Positions 61,654-64,000 of a stretch of 64,000 bases of DNA are shown in pieces (the first letter of the stretch is position 1; each line of letters begins with the position of its first letter). The stretch covers positions 2,925,001-2,989,000 of the forward strand of contig NZ_CP029761.1 of the NCBI RefSeq assembly GCF_006874585.1. Direction: 5' to 3'. Position numbers and translations under genes: made by a program. This DNA comes from Sphingomonas sp. IC081. Its GTDB lineage: Bacteria > Pseudomonadota > Alphaproteobacteria > Sphingomonadales > Sphingomonadaceae. The notes beneath the pieces were generated by a model. That model was not told the DNA's origin. It did not search any database and saw nothing but the letters and a program-made list of their open reading frames with translations.

Positions 61654-62384
61654 ATTAGCCCCCGTTGCTGTCTGCGGCGTCATCGAAGCGCCACAAGGCG
61701 CCTTCACAACTTGGCGTCGAGGCCGACCGGACCATCCGCGCGAGTCGTCGGGATCGAGGGATCGACCCGGCGGGCACGGACGGCGCAAGAAGAGAACAAA
61801 ATTCCCTGACCGACCCAGGCACCTTGCTCGAGAAGCCTGACATCCCGCCCGGAATCGTTCCCGCCGTGCCCCCACGAGCCGAAAACGACAATACCTAGGT
61901 TTAGATGCCCCGCGACCGACGCGCCACAACCCATAGTGCCTTTTCTGCTTTCCAACGCAAGTGGGGGTCGTGCCCGCGAACGGCAAGCGCAGGGGAGGGG
62001 TTTACAGGCAGATAGCGGGCGCGACGCGCGGGAACTGCGTCATCGGGCATTTGCGCAAGGGGCAATTTCACCCCCGATCACAAAAATTTTTCCACATAAA
62101 ACGGCGACGAAGCGAATCGCGTTTGCGGCGAAACGAGTCCCCCCGAGCGGCAGCTTTTGCCGCCTGTCTAGAGACTTGATCGCAGTTTTCCCCGTGCCTG
62201 CCATCACCGGCCGCTCGGTTCGTCGCAAAGCCGTGACACGGCGAATCCCGCATTCCGCGCGCTGCATTCGCCGAGTCCGGTCCGCGCTTGGCCGAAGACT
62301 CCTTGCAACTTCCATTCAGGCGGACACTTCTACCCTCACCATCCCGCCCGCCATTCCGGCCAAGCTTCAAGGACATTCGATTTC
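61654..62384. promoter_or_regulatory. Gene-free 731-bp region, nrdA upstream region
   Basis: No credible gene was found in this region. The part near 62070-62110 is AT-rich, and TTTTCCACA at 62088-62096 fits the DnaA-box consensus TTWTNCACA. ACCTAGGT at about 61893-61900 is a perfect palindrome. The nrdA and 62385 promoters must be here. Confidence 0.35.
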
Positions 62385-62630
62385 ATGATCAACCTGATCG
62401 GCGCCATCATCAGCGGTCTCGTCATCGGCGTGCTGGCGCGCTGGCTCTATCCCGGCTTCGTCGACATGAGCTGGGTCGCGACGATCCTGCTCGGCATCGG
62501 CGGTTCGTTTGCCGCCGGGCTCATCACCACGCGCGGCGAGGCCGGTTTCCAGCGCGCGGGCTGCCTCGCCTCGGTACTGGGCGCGATGGCGCTGATCTTC
62601 ATCGGCCGCGCGCTGCATATCGGCATGTGA
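62385..62630 (+). CDS. GlsB/YeaQ/YmgE family membrane protein
   Basis: An 81-aa, three-helix inner-membrane protein. It begins MINLIGAIISGLVIGVLARW, has the conserved GFVDMSWVATILLGIGGSF middle and a final helix ending FIGRALHIGM. The glycine-rich, transglycosylase-associated (GlsB/YeaQ) pattern is clear. It probably helps envelope stress tolerance, but no activity is established. An AAGGA lies upstream of the ATG. It is followed by two hairpins. Confidence 0.85.
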   Translation: MINLIGAIISGLVIGVLARWLYPGFVDMSWVATILLGIGGSFAAGLITTRGEAGFQRAGCLASVLGAMALIFIGRALHIGM

Positions 62631-62641
62631 CGCAGACCCAA

Positions 62642-62703
62642 GCAGGGCGCACGAGCGCCCTGCCCCTTATCGCAGGGTATGATCAGGGCGCACAAGCGCC
62701 CTG
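62642..62703. terminator. Tandem hairpins between convergent genes
   Basis: Two nearly identical hairpins: GCAGGGCGC/GCGCCCTGC (62642-62663) and CAGGGCGC/GCGCCCTG (62684-62703). They lie downstream of the YeaQ-type gene and of nadB, and probably act as a two-way terminator. Confidence 0.7.
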
Positions 62704-62724
62704 CCCCCTACGCCCCGGGCGTCA

Positions 62725-64000
62725 TCAGGGCACCAGCACGGTGTCCTGCGGCGCCGCTTCGGTTGCCGGATAGTCGAGCGTGAAATGCAGGCCCCGGCTC
62801 TCGTGCCGGTGCAGCGCCGATCGCACGATGAGTTCGGCGGTCTGGAGCAGGTTGCGCAGTTCGATCAGATCGGTCGAGACGCGGAAGTGGCGGTAATATT
62901 CCTCCACTTCGCCGTTCAGCATCTGGATGCGGTGCATCGCGCGTTCCAGCCGCTTGGTGGTGCGCACGATGCCCACGTAGTTCCACATGAAGCGGCGGAT
63001 CTCGGTCCAGTTCTGCTTGATGACGACTTCCTCGTCGGAATCGGTCACCCGGCTTTCGTCCCACTGGCGCACCGGCGGCGGCGCGTCGAAGGCGTCCCAG
63101 TGGTCGAGGATATGCGCCGCGCAGGCCTCGCCGAACACGAAGCACTCGAGCAGCGAGTTCGAGGCCAGGCGATTGGCGCCGTGCAGCCCGCTCTCGGTGC
63201 ATTCGCCCGCCGCATAGAGACCGGGCAGGTCGGTCTTGCCGTCAAGGTCGATGAGGATGCCGCCGCAGGTATAGTGCTGCGCGGGCACCACCGGGATCGG
63301 CTCCCTGGTCATGTCGATGCCAAGCCCCAGCAGCTTCTCGTGGATGTTCGGGAAGTGCTCCTTCACGAAGGCCTCGGGCTGGTGGCTGATGTCGAGATGG
63401 ACATAGTCGAGGCCGTAACGCTTGATCTGGTCGTCGATGGCCCGCGCGACGACGTCGCGCGGGGCCAGTTCGGCCCGCTCGTCATAGTCGGGCATGAAGC
63501 GGTGTCCGGTTACCGGGTGCCTCAATTGTCCGCCCTCGCCGCGCACCGCCTCGGTGATGAGGAAATTCTTGACCTCGAGATTGTAGAGGCAGGTCGGATG
63601 GAACTGCATCATCTCCATGTTGGAGACACGCGCGCCCGCCCGCCAGGCCATGGCGATGCCGTCGCCGGTCGCCCCGCGCGGCGCGGTCGAGAACTGGTAG
63701 ACGCGGCCGGCGCCGCCCGTCGCCAGGATCGTCGCGCGGGCGGTATGGGCCGTGACCCGGCCGGTCTGCTCGTCGAGCGCGTAGACCCCCCAGACCCGGC
63801 CCGAGCCCGAATAACGCTCCTCATGCCGCCCGGTGATGAGGTCGATGCACGACTGGCCCGGCAGCAGGGTGATGTTGGGATTGTCCTCGGCCGCCTTGAG
63901 CAGCGCGCTCTGCACCGCCCAGCCGGTGGCATCGGCGACGTGGACGATGCGGCGATGCGAATGGCCACCCTCGCGGGTGAGATGAAGCTCGTCGCCCTCG
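62725..64000 (-). CDS. nadB: L-aspartate oxidase (partial; start beyond window)
   Basis: FAD enzyme oxidising L-aspartate to iminoaspartate, the first step of NAD synthesis. About 425 residues of the C-terminal four-fifths are present. The visible reading frame runs off the right edge (REGGHSHRRIVHVADATGW). Motifs include ATILATGGAGRVYQFSTAPR, MMQFHPTCLYN, VRGEGGQLRHPVTGHRFMPD, VPAQHYTCGGI and LAAGECTESGLHGANRLASN as YAAGECTESGLHGANRLASN. The helical C-terminal domain follows. nadA/nadC are not in the window. Confidence 0.95.
   Translation of the reverse strand, partial: EGDELHLTREGGHSHRRIVHVADATGWAVQSALLKAAEDNPNITLLPGQSCIDLITGRHEERYSGSGRVWGVYALDEQTGRVTAHTARATILATGGAGRVYQFSTAPRGATGDGIAMAWRAGARVSNMEMMQFHPTCLYNLEVKNFLITEAVRGEGGQLRHPVTGHRFMPDYDERAELAPRDVVARAIDDQIKRYGLDYVHLDISHQPEAFVKEHFPNIHEKLLGLGIDMTREPIPVVPAQHYTCGGILIDLDGKTDLPGLYAAGECTESGLHGANRLASNSLLECFVFGEACAAHILDHWDAFDAPPPVRQWDESRVTDSDEEVVIKQNWTEIRRFMWNYVGIVRTTKRLERAMHRIQMLNGEVEEYYRHFRVSTDLIELRNLLQTAELIVRSALHRHESRGLHFTLDYPATEAAPQDTVLVP

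Noticed and set aside
59425..61809. 794-codon plus-strand open frame opposite nrdA
   Set aside because: Shadow of nrdA: low-complexity Arg/Gly/Val/Asp-rich composition and no motif.
61665..61898. Small open frame upstream of nrdA on the plus strand
   Set aside because: No ribosome-binding site; composition like antisense DNA and it overlaps the possible upstream start region of nrdA.

Overview
The window is GC-rich, gene-dense DNA from an alphaproteobacterium, most probably a sphingomonad (Novosphingobium/Sphingobium type). This is inferred from a fused gallate ring-cleavage dioxygenase, the argH-small lipoprotein-lysA order, the many oxygenase and CoA-ester genes, and several GTG/TTG starts. 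No rRNA, CRISPR array, prophage or integrase was seen. The last gene (nadB) runs off the right edge.

Layout. 1-2.7 kb: pdxJ-acpS-lepB-ruvX, tightly packed. 2.8-4.9 kb: a three-gene operon of unknown function (59-aa protein, helical-repeat-like protein, beta-rich protein). 5.1-9.5 kb: a precorrin-2 dehydrogenase-like protein, then argH-lipoprotein-lysA, with a TlpA-like thioredoxin lipoprotein diverging from argH. 9.5-17.5 kb: oxygenase genes (Rieske alpha subunit, MFS, EthD, SMP-30-like protein on minus; SDR and Baeyer-Villiger monooxygenase on plus). 17.6-22.4 kb: chemoreceptor, class A penicillin-binding protein, tRNA-Val. 22.6-31.7 kb: a divergent CoA-ester catabolic cluster (CaiB-type CoA-transferase, TPP enzyme, aldehyde dehydrogenase against acyl-CoA dehydrogenase, CitE-like lyase, acetate-type CoA-transferase, enoyl-CoA hydratase). 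31.8-45.8 kb: mixed housekeeping (dcd, TPR protein, UDP-GlcNAc epimerase and UDP-ManNAc dehydrogenase, MarC, folD, yggT, argB, queuosine-precursor transporter, nucleoside transporter, carboxylesterase, PilZ, nuclease). 45.9-61.7 kb: nrdB and nrdA on the same strand but 12.5 kb apart. Between them lie a PQQ quinohemoprotein, an IS5-family element, a gallate module (AraC regulator, gallate dioxygenase, AAHS transporter, outer-membrane channel), a glycerophosphodiesterase and a MITE. 62.4-64 kb: a GlsB/YeaQ-type membrane protein and nadB.

How genes may work together. The gallate module gives outer-membrane entry, proton symport, ring cleavage and regulation in one block. The 22.6-31.7 kb cluster has the parts to activate an organic acid to its CoA ester, desaturate, hydrate and cleave it, and oxidise an aldehyde product; its substrate cannot be read from the sequence. 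A shared 16-bp near-palindrome sits upstream of both the TPP-enzyme gene and the Baeyer-Villiger gene, so the two oxidative regions may share a regulator.

The intergenic DNA is unusually rich in repeats: three copies of a ~200-bp element bounded by hairpins, three long palindromes with ~35-nt arms, two REP-like palindromes, a 38-bp dispersed hairpin repeat, a 262-bp MITE and an IS5-like element. These repeats and the unknown operon at 2.8-4.9 kb are the least explained parts of the window.
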